NCBI GenBank assembly: GCA_013397695.1
Contig: VYZI01000668.1
Span: forward strand, 62,001-126,000
Origin: Centropus unirufus
Lineage: Eukaryota > Chordata > Aves > Cuculiformes > Centropidae
DNA length: 64,000 nt
Reading direction: 5' to 3'
Made by a program: the position numbers and the translations under genes. Shown here piece by piece: positions 27,495 to 39,004 of the stretch. The notes below the pieces were generated by a model, which was not told the origin of the DNA, ran no database searches, and was given only the letters and a program-made list of their open reading frames with translations. The first letter of the stretch is position 1. Every line of letters begins with the position of its first letter.

Positions 27495-27941
27495 GCTGGC
27501 CATATCTGTGGAGATGATATTGACCTTGTTGATGGACAACCCACTGGTTCTGTGAGAATATCCTTTGGCTATATGTCTTCTTTTGAAGATGCACAGACTT
27601 TTTTGAAATTCATCATAGCCACGAGGTTCTCCAAATCAGACACTGAGATTCCCGTCCAGTCCTCTCTTACAAAACTGATGCCAGAATCTCTCCCAGATGA
27701 CCTGCCTTCCTTAAACAATGCAGATAAATTGTCTCCAGTACCACACATCTTGGACAGAGAATTTGAGGATAATTTGTCTGTAAGCAAGCCGACTGACAAC
27801 CGTCATCCACCAGAGGCTGAGGCAGAAAGCATAAGGGCAGCTGTTTCTGAGACCACAGTACCAACATGTAGAAGAGGTGGCAAGCCCATCACTGTCAGCA
27901 ACATTTACCTCTACCCAATAAAATCCTGCTCTGCATTCGAG
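27495..27941 (+). CDS. MOCOS: MOCOS exon 8: end of NifS domain, linker, start of MOSC_N
   Basis: 447 nt, 149 codons, phase 0 at both ends. The first ~40 residues (A-G-H-I-C-G-D-D, then G-Q-P-T-G-S-V-R-I-S-F-G-Y) finish the cysteine-desulfurase fold. The next ~85 residues form a linker rich in Ser, Pro, Asp and Glu that I could not align with mammalian sequence, as expected for this fast-evolving region. The last residues, S-N-I-Y-L-Y-P-I-K-S-C, open the MOSC_N beta-barrel; Y-P-I-K-S-C is typical of MOSC proteins including mARC. The donor is GAG|GTGGGT. Confidence 0.97.
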
Positions 27942-29769
27942 GTGGGTTTTGAAACTTTCTCAAATATTTGTCTTAACGTTGTGTATTTCCTTAGCCCTCT
28001 CACACGTTTCACCCAGGAATAGTATGTCCATGAGATATTAGGAAGAAGTATGTGAGTACCTATTTTTCTTGTTCTCCAGTTTCTAGGATCAAGTCCTGCC
28101 TGCTAAGGTACTTTGAAAGGTTTTCAGTTAGACTGAAGTTGCGGGATGCAAATGTGTCTTCTGCTCTCCCCTCCCCTCAATGGACAAATCTGCAAATAAT
28201 ATGCCGTCTTGAAGAAAATACTTGGATTGCAAAACTTGACTAAAATATAATCAAATAATTAGTATGCTTTCACAGAATGACATGTGATGGACTTGCAGGC
28301 ACTGATGGGTCGGCAGCAATTGAGAAATAACTTGATTAACATGTTATAATTGAGAGGAGGTTGATTTACATTACAAAGAAATGTTATCATTAAAAATGCA
28401 TTTGCAACAGAAATATGACATTTAAGTGTTGCTGCACTATTTGAAAGTTCACTCTCTGAAGATCTTAATTGCTTTTTTACCAAGTTAATAATATTGTCAC
28501 CTTAGGTGTGACTTTTTTTTTTTTAATAATGCATGATGAAATAGGTGTGTGGCCCACACATGACCTAGAATGTGACTCTACCTAGTACAATACTGGGAAG
28601 TGATTTAATGAACGTCAATATCAGTATAACTTTCCCTCTGAAAACTTGCTGGTGTGGGTCATTGTCTCACATCTGAGTGAAAATTGGGGTCAAATCCGGT
28701 GAGAAATCACCTGCATTTAAAATATGGCTTCCAAGATGATTTGATCATGTTTTGTTTTTATTTTTTATAACGCAAAAAGAGGCTGGGGAATTAAAGCAAA
28801 GGGTGTTAAATGATCAACAAAACATTTGTTTTTTTTACATTTCTTTTGGCTTATAATACCTTTAATTCAGAGGCAAATTTTGAGCATTAAATAAGACCCG
28901 AATAAACCATGTTTGCACCTTATTAACCTTCCACTAAATCGAACCGTTTAGAAAATCTAAGTAATCCCACATTTCACGTGAAAATGTCGCAAACTTTGTT
29001 AAGTATTGCAGTTATATTCTAGCTATACCACAGGTGCCCACCACAGAAGCTGCTGAGATCTTGTAGCAGTATTCAGGCCCCTGTGAGGTTAAATTCTATC
29101 TTTAACATTCAGGCTGGCCCTGTGAGATACATACCACAGCATTCAGTATTAGGAAGGCTTTGAAGTGACTTTGCCCAGGAGCAGGTAAGACTTACTTCAG
29201 CATGGAAGACAACTTATGTTTTCCCACAAGCAAAGCCAGGTTTCTTCTCTTCAAGTTCTGTGAGGGGAAACCACTGTAGGTGATAAATTCATACAGATTT
29301 TGTACTCCCTGGCAGACTGAATGGCAATTTTATGTGGAGGTTGGAATATTCCTCACGCATACTTTTGCCAGGCGTGTGTTTATGGGCCCAGTGTGAAAAC
29401 AGGCTTCATTTTACCTCAACCCTCCAAAGTTAGATAGAATTCTCTAAGCAGTGAGAGGTGGATACCTGCTAATTAATCTTATTGTAAAATAGTCACCTTC
29501 CATATATTCATGTATATTTCTAACTTTTTTCATTGACTACAGGTGGAACCTGAGGCCACTTGGATTGCAAGGTTAATACTAGCTGATTTTAATAGTGTAA
29601 AAATTCAGATAGTAAAATTGTCACTATGTTATGAGGTTTGGTTTTGCATGCATAGAATAACTTATGAAATCTACTGTCTTCTGGTTTGAAAGCTTTTATA
29701 ACACAGTATCAGTCACATTAGAACCCAGTATGCCTGTAATGCTAAAGAATATTAAACAATTAAAAATAC

Positions 29770-30247
29770 AAGGTCCAACTCCCCAGAAAGTGAGACTGTG
29801 CCTGTAACTGTTTTCATTTAACAAAATTAAGAAAATCTACTGCAATCACCTTCAAAATAGTTCCCTTCTGAGATGAAACACTGCTGCGTGTGATGCTGAT
29901 GATGGTCAAAGCAATTCCACAGATCATTTTTGGAATGACTATTGAGGAACTCTTGTGCTTGTGCTTTCATATATTCTACCAACAAAAAATGGGCTCCTTT
30001 GAGCACCTACTTGATCTTTGAGATCTCTTTACTGTAAGCGTCAGTCAATAATTGAAAAGTTTCTGTCATGGATTTCTCCTGTTTCACAAGAAAGTTGATT
30101 TTAACTCACTGTTCACTCTTGCACACCAACATTTTCCAATGGAGTAAGAAGACTGCTGTATTTGAACACATGCCCACTCGTACTGAGTGAAACGATTGAC
30201 TTGAGCCTTTTTTCACTGTCTCAGTTTAGAACATGTTCTACAACCAT
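29770..30247 (-). mobile_element. Mariner element, internally deleted, minus strand
   Basis: The minus strand from 30132 to 29827 reads as a transposase with its middle missing. The first part, with K-I-N-F-L-V-K-Q-E-K-S and T-E-T-F-Q-L-L-T-D-A-Y, matches the N-terminal helix-turn-helix of mariner transposases. The frame then jumps (30006) to the C-terminal end, with L-K-G-A-H-F and S-E-G-N-Y-F-E-G-D. Two stops (one at 30007-30009) interrupt the N-terminal part. The D,D(34)D catalytic core is absent, so it can only have moved with help from a full-length copy. The ends share a weak inverted similarity (AGTGAGACTGTG at the left, AACTGAGACAGTG on the minus strand at the right), so the outer limits are approximate. 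Resembles the deleted Galluhop/Mariner1 type described in chicken. Confidence 0.85.
29827..30132 (-). pseudogene. Mariner transposase remnant (N and C ends only)
   Basis: The start codon at 30132-30130 is followed by eight residues, an in-frame stop, and then the N-terminal DNA-binding segment down to a stop at 30007-30009. The following 59 codons to the stop at 29827-29829 encode the conserved C-terminal tail. The central ~240 residues usual in this family are deleted. Not functional. Confidence 0.85.
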
Positions 30248-32710
30248 CTTTTTGTCTCTCCCATCCCACTCCTGGTTTCTGAACTAAAAGTTTAGTCTGT
30301 TTTGGGGTTTTTTAGACTTTGTATGCTGGCTTCTGTCTATGGTGTTGGAAGGGAATGGAAGCTCACTATCAATGGCACTTAATTATTAATTCTGTTATGC
30401 CTTGTCCTATCACTACACTCCCTCATAAAGAGTCCCTTCCCATCTTTCCTGTAGGCAGGAATAAAATATCTTGAGATGCTTTGTAGTTGTTGGAAAGTTA
30501 GAAAAACATTTTCCCAATTAAAAATTTGATCTCCTTTTTATCAGTTATACGGTAGCTCTAAGCTAGTTGATAGGAAAAGGAGAAAGTGGTTTAGATAGTG
30601 GGCAGCAAAAAATGCATTCATCTAGTGCTTGCATACTTGCAATCGAATTCTTGTAGGTTTTTAAGTGCAGGCCTCCAGCTGTTATGGTAGGTCAGACCTT
30701 TACCATGTCAAGTAAATGAGCTTTATGGTCAGTACATGATTGCTTGTGTTTATATAAAATAATATGTGCAGTGGAAAATTCCAGTTAACTGATTGTGCAG
30801 GACCTAACCCATCTGCCAGTGAAGTCTGCCTGCTGACTTACTGGCGGCACGACAGATACTTGATTAGTGGAGGGACGAAAAACTCAATGAGGATATGAGT
30901 ACAAACTCACAGCTGTTTGATCTCCTCTTTAGTCACATAATCTCCTCCTCTTCTAAACTCTAATTTCACTGCTCTGTTCTAAGTGGTTTAGTATGGGAGG
31001 TGCTTGACCTCCGGAGAAAATGAGAGTGCAGAGTGCTTTGGCAGCTGAGGGGGATGACACTTGGCGTGAAGATCGTCAGCTCACAGTTAGTTCCTGCAGC
31101 CTGTGCATTTCATAATGTTCCTGGCCACAGGACTGTTACTGTTCAGTGTTGTTCCATGGGGTTTGTACACATGGTGCAGGAAGTAGGGGCAGAATATTCT
31201 AACACAATTTCATAAAAGCAAAAAACTTCTTTTCCCTGCAATTATTTTATTAAATGGGGAGAAGCTGAGGAGTAACCTCTATCTTCTTTTCCAACATGAA
31301 AATGGGTTTAAGCATCTATTTTTAAACGTGAACATCTCTCATGTCAGTGAATTTTGCATAATTACATAATGCAGTGTGCCCAGTGAAAAAGGTTAGGACT
31401 TTAAACATTAATAACTTTATTATTGCTGAAGTAGATTTCAGACTATAAAAGTTGCAACTCAACACAGAAGACAAATTAGCTTTTAATTTAAAATACAACA
31501 TAAGCTCCTAGTGACCAGGGGATAAATTATATGTAAGACCACTAACATTTTTAAATTTGCATAATTTAAAACCTATTTAGTGATTCCTTTAATGTGTTAA
31601 AAATTATATTAGTCCTCTTGAAGATATTACCATGAACTATGGCAAAATGCAGCCTGAAGAGTTTTAAAGAAAATTCTGAAAAAAAAAGTATCGCTGTAAT
31701 GAATGTTTCTACATTACAAGAAGAAAAAAATGCTAGAGCAGATAGGATAAAACCCTGTGCTGACTGTACAATGCAATGGTCCTTGCTTCTGATGGGTAGA
31801 GAAGACCTTGTGTTGGATGATTAACCCACCTGCCATGCTGCGAATGAAGTTGTATGCTAGCATCCATCAGTAAAATCACGTTGTCCCTGATTTCATTATG
31901 CCCTTCCCCCACTAATTTGTCTCAGTAGTCAGAGATGGTCTGACAATTTCAGGAAATCGTGCTAGAAGCCATCTAATACAGTATTGCTTACTGCAATGTA
32001 GGCTGACCCTTTTTATTTTACTTTGCAGTAAGCTTCATTGATTGCTTTGCTGTGTTGATTGCCTGAATATAGGTATTTAGTGATATTTGTGGGCCCCGAC
32101 TGACCTCCTGCTGCTGGTCCACTAGGATGTGGATCGTCTCATCTCTGCAGCCTCTGTCATTTCTGCTAGTTGGGCAAACAGGTCAGATATAGAACCAAAT
32201 TTTACAACTCTTCTTGTGTCTCAGGTGAAGGCAAAGCAGGCAATGATTTGCTTGATCTTCCCTAATTCAGCTGCTTGCAGTCATTTAACAATCCCTTCAG
32301 CCTCTTTGAAGTAATGGTGGGAGACAGGTCATGTGCCTAAGTACTTGGAATAGAAATGTGTACGTTCTTCTATGCTCATCTGCAGTATCAGTATTAGTAA
32401 CAAACCAAACCAGGCCTGATAGCCTGCGATTCTCATCCAAAGCAGCAGGCACAGTTATTTTGTTGTTGCAACTTTATTGAGGTCCTAACAATATATGCAA
32501 TACAGTGATTTGAAGAGTGGAGAGAAAGTAGGGCACTTGAGAGATTAGGAGGGACATACATGAGAGGAGGGGGACTCACTACTCTGCTCATGTATATATG
32601 AGTCTTGGTGCAATGGCAGGTACCCAGAGGAAGGGGAAAAATGAGCTGAGGACCTGCAGTCATGTGCTGCATTTCAGAGTGGAGCGTGGAATTAATTGCC
32701 ATTATCCTAT

Positions 32711-32733
32711 CCTTCCTAGCAGGGCTAGGAAGG
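32711..32733. repeat. 10-bp perfect stem with 3-base loop
   Basis: CCTTCCTAGC, loop AGG, then the exact complement GCTAGGAAGG. It is in MOCOS intron 8 and can fold in the pre-mRNA. Confidence 0.8.
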
Positions 32734-34758
32734 TGTTATTTTCAAGTTCTGCTTCCTAGTCAGCTGAGCTTTCCCCACAATGCCTATCAACATGTAAGCA
32801 TTAGCAAAACTCTGATTAAAGAGATGTTTTGTTTTGCTGATAAAACCTCTTACCTTCAGTGAAGGGTAAGCAAACACTTAAGCTATTTCCTGAATAAGAT
32901 TGCTGTCCTGAAGTGGAAACAAAACAACTGAATGTTACAATAGGGAGCTAGGAATCATCGTCTTCATGCTCTTTTTCTGTTCTTCTACTCTTTTATTTTA
33001 TTCTGCTCATTTTATCTTGCAAATCCTGTATAGATCTGCTGGATCCACGGGAAGATGTATTACCCATTAGTGATCTTCTGTTTTGGAAGGGAGATTTGTT
33101 AGCAGGAAATTCTTGCAGCTTTCAGATGGTCACCAGCTGTTCATATGCGTTTCGTAATTTAATTATTCAGGATAACAAAAAAATAGTAGCCTCTCCAAAG
33201 AATAATTTCTAGCAAGGACAGGAGTCTGTTCTTCAGCTGATATTGTAGTCTTTGGACTATGATTCCTCTCCTAAAAAGAAAGAGCAAAGGTTCGTATCAT
33301 TTAGATGCTGACAGTTTGAGGCAATTGGACAATGTGGATTCAGATGTCACTCTCAGACTTAAAGTTTCCATTTTTAACTGCATGTTTCATCCATGATAAC
33401 CTAAAAAATTGTCAAAAAATATCATAAATCAAGTCGGTTAATAAAATACATTTTTTATGTTTATTTTTTTAATGTATTTTCTGTATTCAATGCAATTGAT
33501 AACACTGTGGCCAAATTAGTTAGAGTTCAGCTTTTATGCTTTAAGTTTTCAGTTCCAGAGTGCCTGTCCTCAGTTTCTGTCAGGCCGTCATCGTCAAGCT
33601 ATTGCTGCAGGCTCCTACAAAAACTGGAAAAGTTTATGAGCAGGATATTGTGGTTGCCTGGGAGTTTGGGGTAGAGCACATACTTGACAAAAATGTGATT
33701 TTTAATTAATCTAACCAGTGCTTCCAGCCATGCTTTTCTTCAGAGCATCAGGCTGTGCCTGACATTTGTTTTTCTCAATACTTTTTGCTAAAGTCTTTTT
33801 CCAGTTAATTCATGTGAGCTGCACTAAGTTCCTCCACAAGTATTAAGTCAGCTGTAGTTAACTTTTCTCTGTAGTCAGCTGTGACTAGAAAACATACAGG
33901 AGTTGAAGCAATATATTTAAATGCTTAGCTTTATGTCAAAAGAATGGTATTAATATTTTAACATTCTGAAGGAGAAAACATTTATTAATATCACCCAAAG
34001 GCATTGCTAAAATTGCTCTCTTTTTGGATTTCGAGATTACCATCTGTGTAGCATCAGTAACAGATGTTCTTTTCACTAGAAAAATGTACATGAAGGCAAG
34101 GACAATATGCTTGTATAGGCTACTGGATGCAGGGAGGGTTATAGAAGTAATGAAGAACAGGTAGCAAAGAGGACAATGTGTTTTGTTGTGAGGGTATCTG
34201 GAGAAACTACTATGTTCCTAGCTAAACCCGAAACCTCAGTCGTGGAGGTTTTCTCAAATAGATTAATTGACAGAAGTGTTTCCAGTTTCATGAAAATTTT
34301 GGAAGTTTTTTCCAGAATTTTATATTTCACATTTTTCTTGCTTTTTGTTTGGTTAGTTCTGCCTTAACTCATATGAATCCCATGGAATGTCCAAAAATTA
34401 AAAGAAAATTGCTTGGAGGGGAAGTCCTAAAAATGGGTGAGTGTAAAACTGTTTCAGTGTAAAACAGTTTTCAGAATGTTTCAGGGGTTTATTTCCATAG
34501 CTTTGTTAAATCAAAGTGTATGGTAATGTAACAAATTACGGTAACTTCATTTTGTTTTGTCAGCTTTGTGCAGTGATATCTTTATGTTTGGCAATTAAGG
34601 TTTCTCTTATTAAAGGTTGACATTGGTCCACACAAGTTTCCCTGATTTCAAAGTATTTCATTCATGGTTTCTTTTCCCTCTCTTTTATTTTCAGCACGAA
34701 CTTATTAATGCCTCTAACACTTTCTAAACCTTTGTATCCCCTCCTGATGCTTTTCCAG

Positions 34759-34921
34759 GTTACAGAATGGCCAGTAGGAAATAAGGGTTTGCTGTATGAC
34801 CGCAACTGGATGATTGTAAACCAGAATGGAGTCTGCATGACTCAGAAGCAGGAGCCAAGGTTGTGTCTTGTAAATCCTTCAATCGATCTGAATCAAAACA
34901 TTATGATGATTGAGGCAGAAG
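34759..34921 (+). CDS. MOCOS: MOCOS exon 9: MOSC_N domain
   Basis: 163 nt starting in phase 0 after TTTTCCAG and ending with the first base of a Gly codon (phase 1). The peptide contains V-T-E-W-P-V-G-N-K-G-L-L-Y-D-R and W-M-I-V-N-Q-N-G-V-C, followed by Q-K-Q-E-P-R-L-C-L-V. The G-L-L-Y-D-R-x-W-M block is characteristic of the MOSC_N beta-barrel in MOCOS and mARC. The donor is G|GTTAGT, less usual than GTAAGT. Confidence 0.97.
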
Positions 34922-35965
34922 GTTAGTAACCATCATCCTTTTCTTCCCTTCCTTATTCATGTCAAACTTCTACGCAGACACACCTGCATGCACCCATCAA
35001 ACTACTGCATGCTGGGTATGCTTACTGATTTCAGGGACAAATTCTGCTACCAACTCTGGGCAAAGAAATCCCAGGCTGCAATATACACCTGAGCACTTCC
35101 TAGCATCTTGTTGGGATGGACAGAGAGGAGTACCATGACTGTATGTGCAGTCGCAAAGTGGATGATCCAGGAAGGAGCAATGAATTGACAGAAGTGGAAA
35201 TTTACTGACTAGTCTGTCTCTCCACATCATGAAGTCCATCAGACTGCAGGGCCTTTTTTAACTGCAAGGGTAAAGGAGTCTAACATCAAATACCCTGCCC
35301 AAAGTTCTTCCCATTGTATAGCTCTCCTACTCCTCCCAGCTGTGGGACTAAAGGCGTAGAGTCTTCAGGAGAAATTAGTATGAATTAACATAAGGACCAG
35401 GCATTATTTAGTTCACTGAAATACTTGCATTAGCAGGCAAATATTTCATGCAGCTTGGGTTTCTCTGGATTCATTGAAATATGTTTTATTCTCTGTTAAG
35501 TTGGGGGAGAGAGAAGAAAACCCTTATGGAAAGTATTATGGCAAGCCCTTTGCTACTTGCAGGTGCAAATTGTTTATTTTGCTGAGTGCTGCTAGCATTG
35601 AACACAGGTGTGTATTCCACAAAACTCATTATTAATGCTGAGTTTGCATGTGGCTGAATAGTGTTGATCATTTCCTTGGGGTCTAACATTGACACAGCCT
35701 GTGTATCTTAACCATTAATAATGTATGTGCCCACATTTTCAGCAGCTAGAGCAAAACAAGGGAATCCATATTCAGTTTTTTCACCCTTTATTAGAAATCC
35801 TCATGAGTGGATCTGTAACTACAGTCTCCTTTCTGTTTGTACATTACCATTGTTCTTTCCAGCCATCTAAGCACACTCTTAAAAATTGTTTGACCAGTTG
35901 TTTTCTTCTGTCTGGAATAGCTTTGTCAAATGTCCATTTGTGCACATCTTCTAGTCTTGTGTAAT

Positions 35966-35982
35966 TGTGTGTGTGTGTGTGT
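35966..35982. repeat. (TG)n microsatellite
   Basis: 17 bases of alternating T and G within MOCOS intron 9. Confidence 0.9.
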
Positions 35983-36656
35983 TTCTGGTCCCAAACACAA
36001 TCTAGGCTTTTCTTGGGGATTCCAGGCAGGTTTACTGGCACAAAGGTGGCTGTTTTCCCCTCTCTTCTCTATAATCTTTCTTTGAAAAAGTATTGTTAAT
36101 TCATTTCAGTTCTATGTGGTGCAGCTTGCTACTCGAATTTTTGTAGCACAGTTGCATAGCCAGCCCTCTTTCACATTTGAATTACCAAGGGCTTCAGAAC
36201 AAATTAATTCTAGAAATACAGTTCCTTTCCATCTGACTTCCTTTCTTCTCGTACTTCGTGCTTGCAGACAGTGTGAAGTCTATCCAAACCTTCTCCATTT
36301 GTATTTCACATGTTCAGAAATTCAGCTCTGTTGGACTTTTTGATTACTTCATTCTGCTCATCTGCTTGTATTCCTAATTTTTTTCCTTGCTAGTACCACA
36401 TTGTTCAGACAAGTGCATATGGATTAGTACGTTCTTCTGACAATAATATCTTCCCTGATGCACTTCAGAGAGTCAGGAAGAAGTTTTCCCAGTGAAATGA
36501 CAGAGAAGACACCCATTTCTCATTGAGATTTACAGTCTCTTGCCATAGTTAATGCCAGGGTGAAATTCACCTTTAAATCCTCTGTTTTGCTTTATGTCAT
36601 TTTTGGAGTTTTCACTGTCATTCACCTTCCTTCCTATTAATGCAAGAACCGTTTCT

Positions 36657-36719
36657 ACCCAGAAGTGATTGACCACATCTGTGAACCACTTTTCCACCCA
36701 GAAGTGATTGATCAAATCT
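36657..36719. repeat. Two 24-bp direct copies, 39 bp apart
   Basis: ACCCAGAAGTGATTGA followed by a similar CAxATCT tail occurs at 36657 and again at 36696, with two differences between copies. Confidence 0.8.
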
Positions 36720-38956
36720 CCAGTGTGCTCTAACAGAATCATGGTTGGCCTTATTTATAGCCTGCTTTGGTACCTCCAGTATCTAACAGTAGAGTCATTT
36801 CATCCCTTGTGCAGTGACTCTATATACCAATAATCTTAGCCCATAAAGTGATCCGGGCCTTCTTTTTATAATAGTCCTAGTATTTTTTGCTTTAATAGTG
36901 TACTTGCAACCTGTGGTACTTTTTTTTTTAAAGCTTGGCAGTGGGATAATGGCACTCATTTGCTTGTGGATGCTATTCCAGAGGTTATTGCTCCTAAGAT
37001 AGCACAGTGATGGGAACACAAATGAACCAGTGGGGTATGTGTGAGCAGATAAATCTCTAGGAGGTTGTTCCAATATTTATTCTGTCTTCTCTCCTCTTAC
37101 CTGCAGTCTAAATGCAGTATTTGTTTGTATTAAATTCGTAAGTTTTTATTTTATCCCTTCATATACATGGTTCATTTTTATATATCTGACTCAAATAATT
37201 TCATGGCAGACAAACTTAACATGTTGGCTCCTTCCTTAATTATTCCATTGTAATCACTCTCACTTTTGTCACCACTCTGTCCAGCCTATCAGTAGTTTGT
37301 TGATAATGTAGGAGTTGAAGCTGTGGTTGCAGCTGGAGCAGCGACCAGTGTGGTGAGTAGCAGTCGACCTCTGATGAGCCAGGCAGGTTGTATGCAGCTC
37401 GGAGCCTTCACTGGCCTACGTCCGTGGCTAATAGTATTTCAGATTTGTAACATTTAGCCTGCTAAGTACAACCTCCAGGTCTCTTTCAGCTTTGTTGCTT
37501 TGTGAGTTATTTTTCCCACTAAATGCCTCCTACCCAAACTGCCTGTTCTCAGCTACAGTAGCATGAATCGTTCGAACATGAGCTTTGTTTTCTCCAGCTC
37601 TCCTTCTCCTCCTCCTGCCCTGGCAGTCCCTGTGCAGTGTCTCTGTTCTTCCCAGTGTGATGGGGAATTACCTAGTGGTGACCGGTGGGTGAGGGAGGCA
37701 AAAACAACGAAATAAGGAGAGAGAAAACCTTTGAGCTGCACATTTACTGAGTCCCTCCACTTCAGTGATTGTGAAAACCCAGCAGTTCCCAGCTGACTGG
37801 GTGACAACTACAGTCAAGCTAGCTGCCTTCCTCCTGATCCTCCTCAAGGAACCTGTAACCACTCTGCTTTCTTTACTAGTATCTCTGCTATCATCTCTGC
37901 TTTTCTCATTGTGAGAGCGGGCTGTGGCAATGATCTCCATCTAGAGTGTGCTTTGCTGTCTGGAGGAGTCTCTCTCCGACAGAGAGAGCCTAAGGCAACT
38001 GTGCAGCAGGATTAGGTGCCTCTGGTAAGTACCTAAAGCCCAGTAGGTGAATCCCATGTAGATAAATCATGTGGTATTATTAAAGAACATTTTGCTGTTA
38101 CCCTATTAGATTATGGTGAAAGTTTCATCTGTGCCACTTTTCAAACATAATGAGTCTGTTCTTTCTCCCCCTGCAGGCACATGCTTTCTTCCCCCTCTAG
38201 AACTTGTCATTAGTGGGAAATTTGTTTATGGCTGCTTTATTTCAATATAGTTTAATATTCTCTGTCTTCTCTCTCCAACAAAACAGAATTGTCAGCGCGA
38301 TTTAGTGTCACAGTAACTACTTCAATACCTCTCGCTGAATCCTCTGTGTGCTGAGACATTGCTTCATGTTCTTTCTTTAACCCCTGTGTGCAGGGTGTCT
38401 CTCTCTGCAGCCTGTCTAATGACCAGCCCAGGCAGAGCCACCATCTGACTGACCTGGTGGTGAGATCCTGACGTCCCCATGAGTAGCAAGGGCACCAGAC
38501 TAGGGCTTTTCACAAGGACAAACTGCTCATAGGCTTAGGATCCTTCCCTGACATGCCAGCAAAATTGGTTGGCTTGCATGGCAGCTAGGGAGCTCCAGGT
38601 ATTCCCTTGATCTCTAAGGAAGGGAATAAATGAGAGTAGGGGAGAGGAAGGGCTTGTGCTTGGTCTCTCATTGGCCGTACTTTGGTAGAGGGATTGGAAT
38701 TTTAATTTTGAGAAACTGCATTTTTTAATTTTGTCAGAATAATTTTCTTAGGATATGTGGTTGTTAACAGACATTCCCTATTCTTTTTGACCTGAAGAAT
38801 AAAACTACCCCTTTCTATCAAAGGACCCACTTTGAGATAATCAGGGTAACCTTAAGTAAGCCCCTGTGGAGAAAATATCTTGTATCTTGACTGAAGCACT
38901 TAGGCTCCCAGCACCTTAATGATGGGAAAGACCAAGTACCTTTATTTCTGGAAGCC

Positions 38957-39004
38957 ATATTACTTGAGTGGGAATCAAGGGAATATTACTTGAGTGGGAA
39001 TCAA
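38957..39004. repeat. 22-bp direct repeat, period 26
   Basis: The 22-base unit beginning ATATTACTTGAGTGGG at 38957-38978 is repeated exactly at 38983-39004. Perfect identity suggests a young tandem duplication. Confidence 0.9.

Larger units (their letters stand above)
27942..34758 (+). other. MOCOS: MOCOS intron 8, 6.8 kb
   Basis: Contains the minus-strand mariner derivative at about 29770-30247, a stretch at about 31800-32700 whose minus strand reads as a stop-interrupted protein-like frame, and a 10-bp perfect stem at 32711-32733. The remainder shows nothing recognisable. Confidence 0.75.

Noticed and set aside
27552..28022. 156-codon frame as a standalone gene
   Set aside because: It is MOCOS exon 8 extended into the intron past the donor at 27942.
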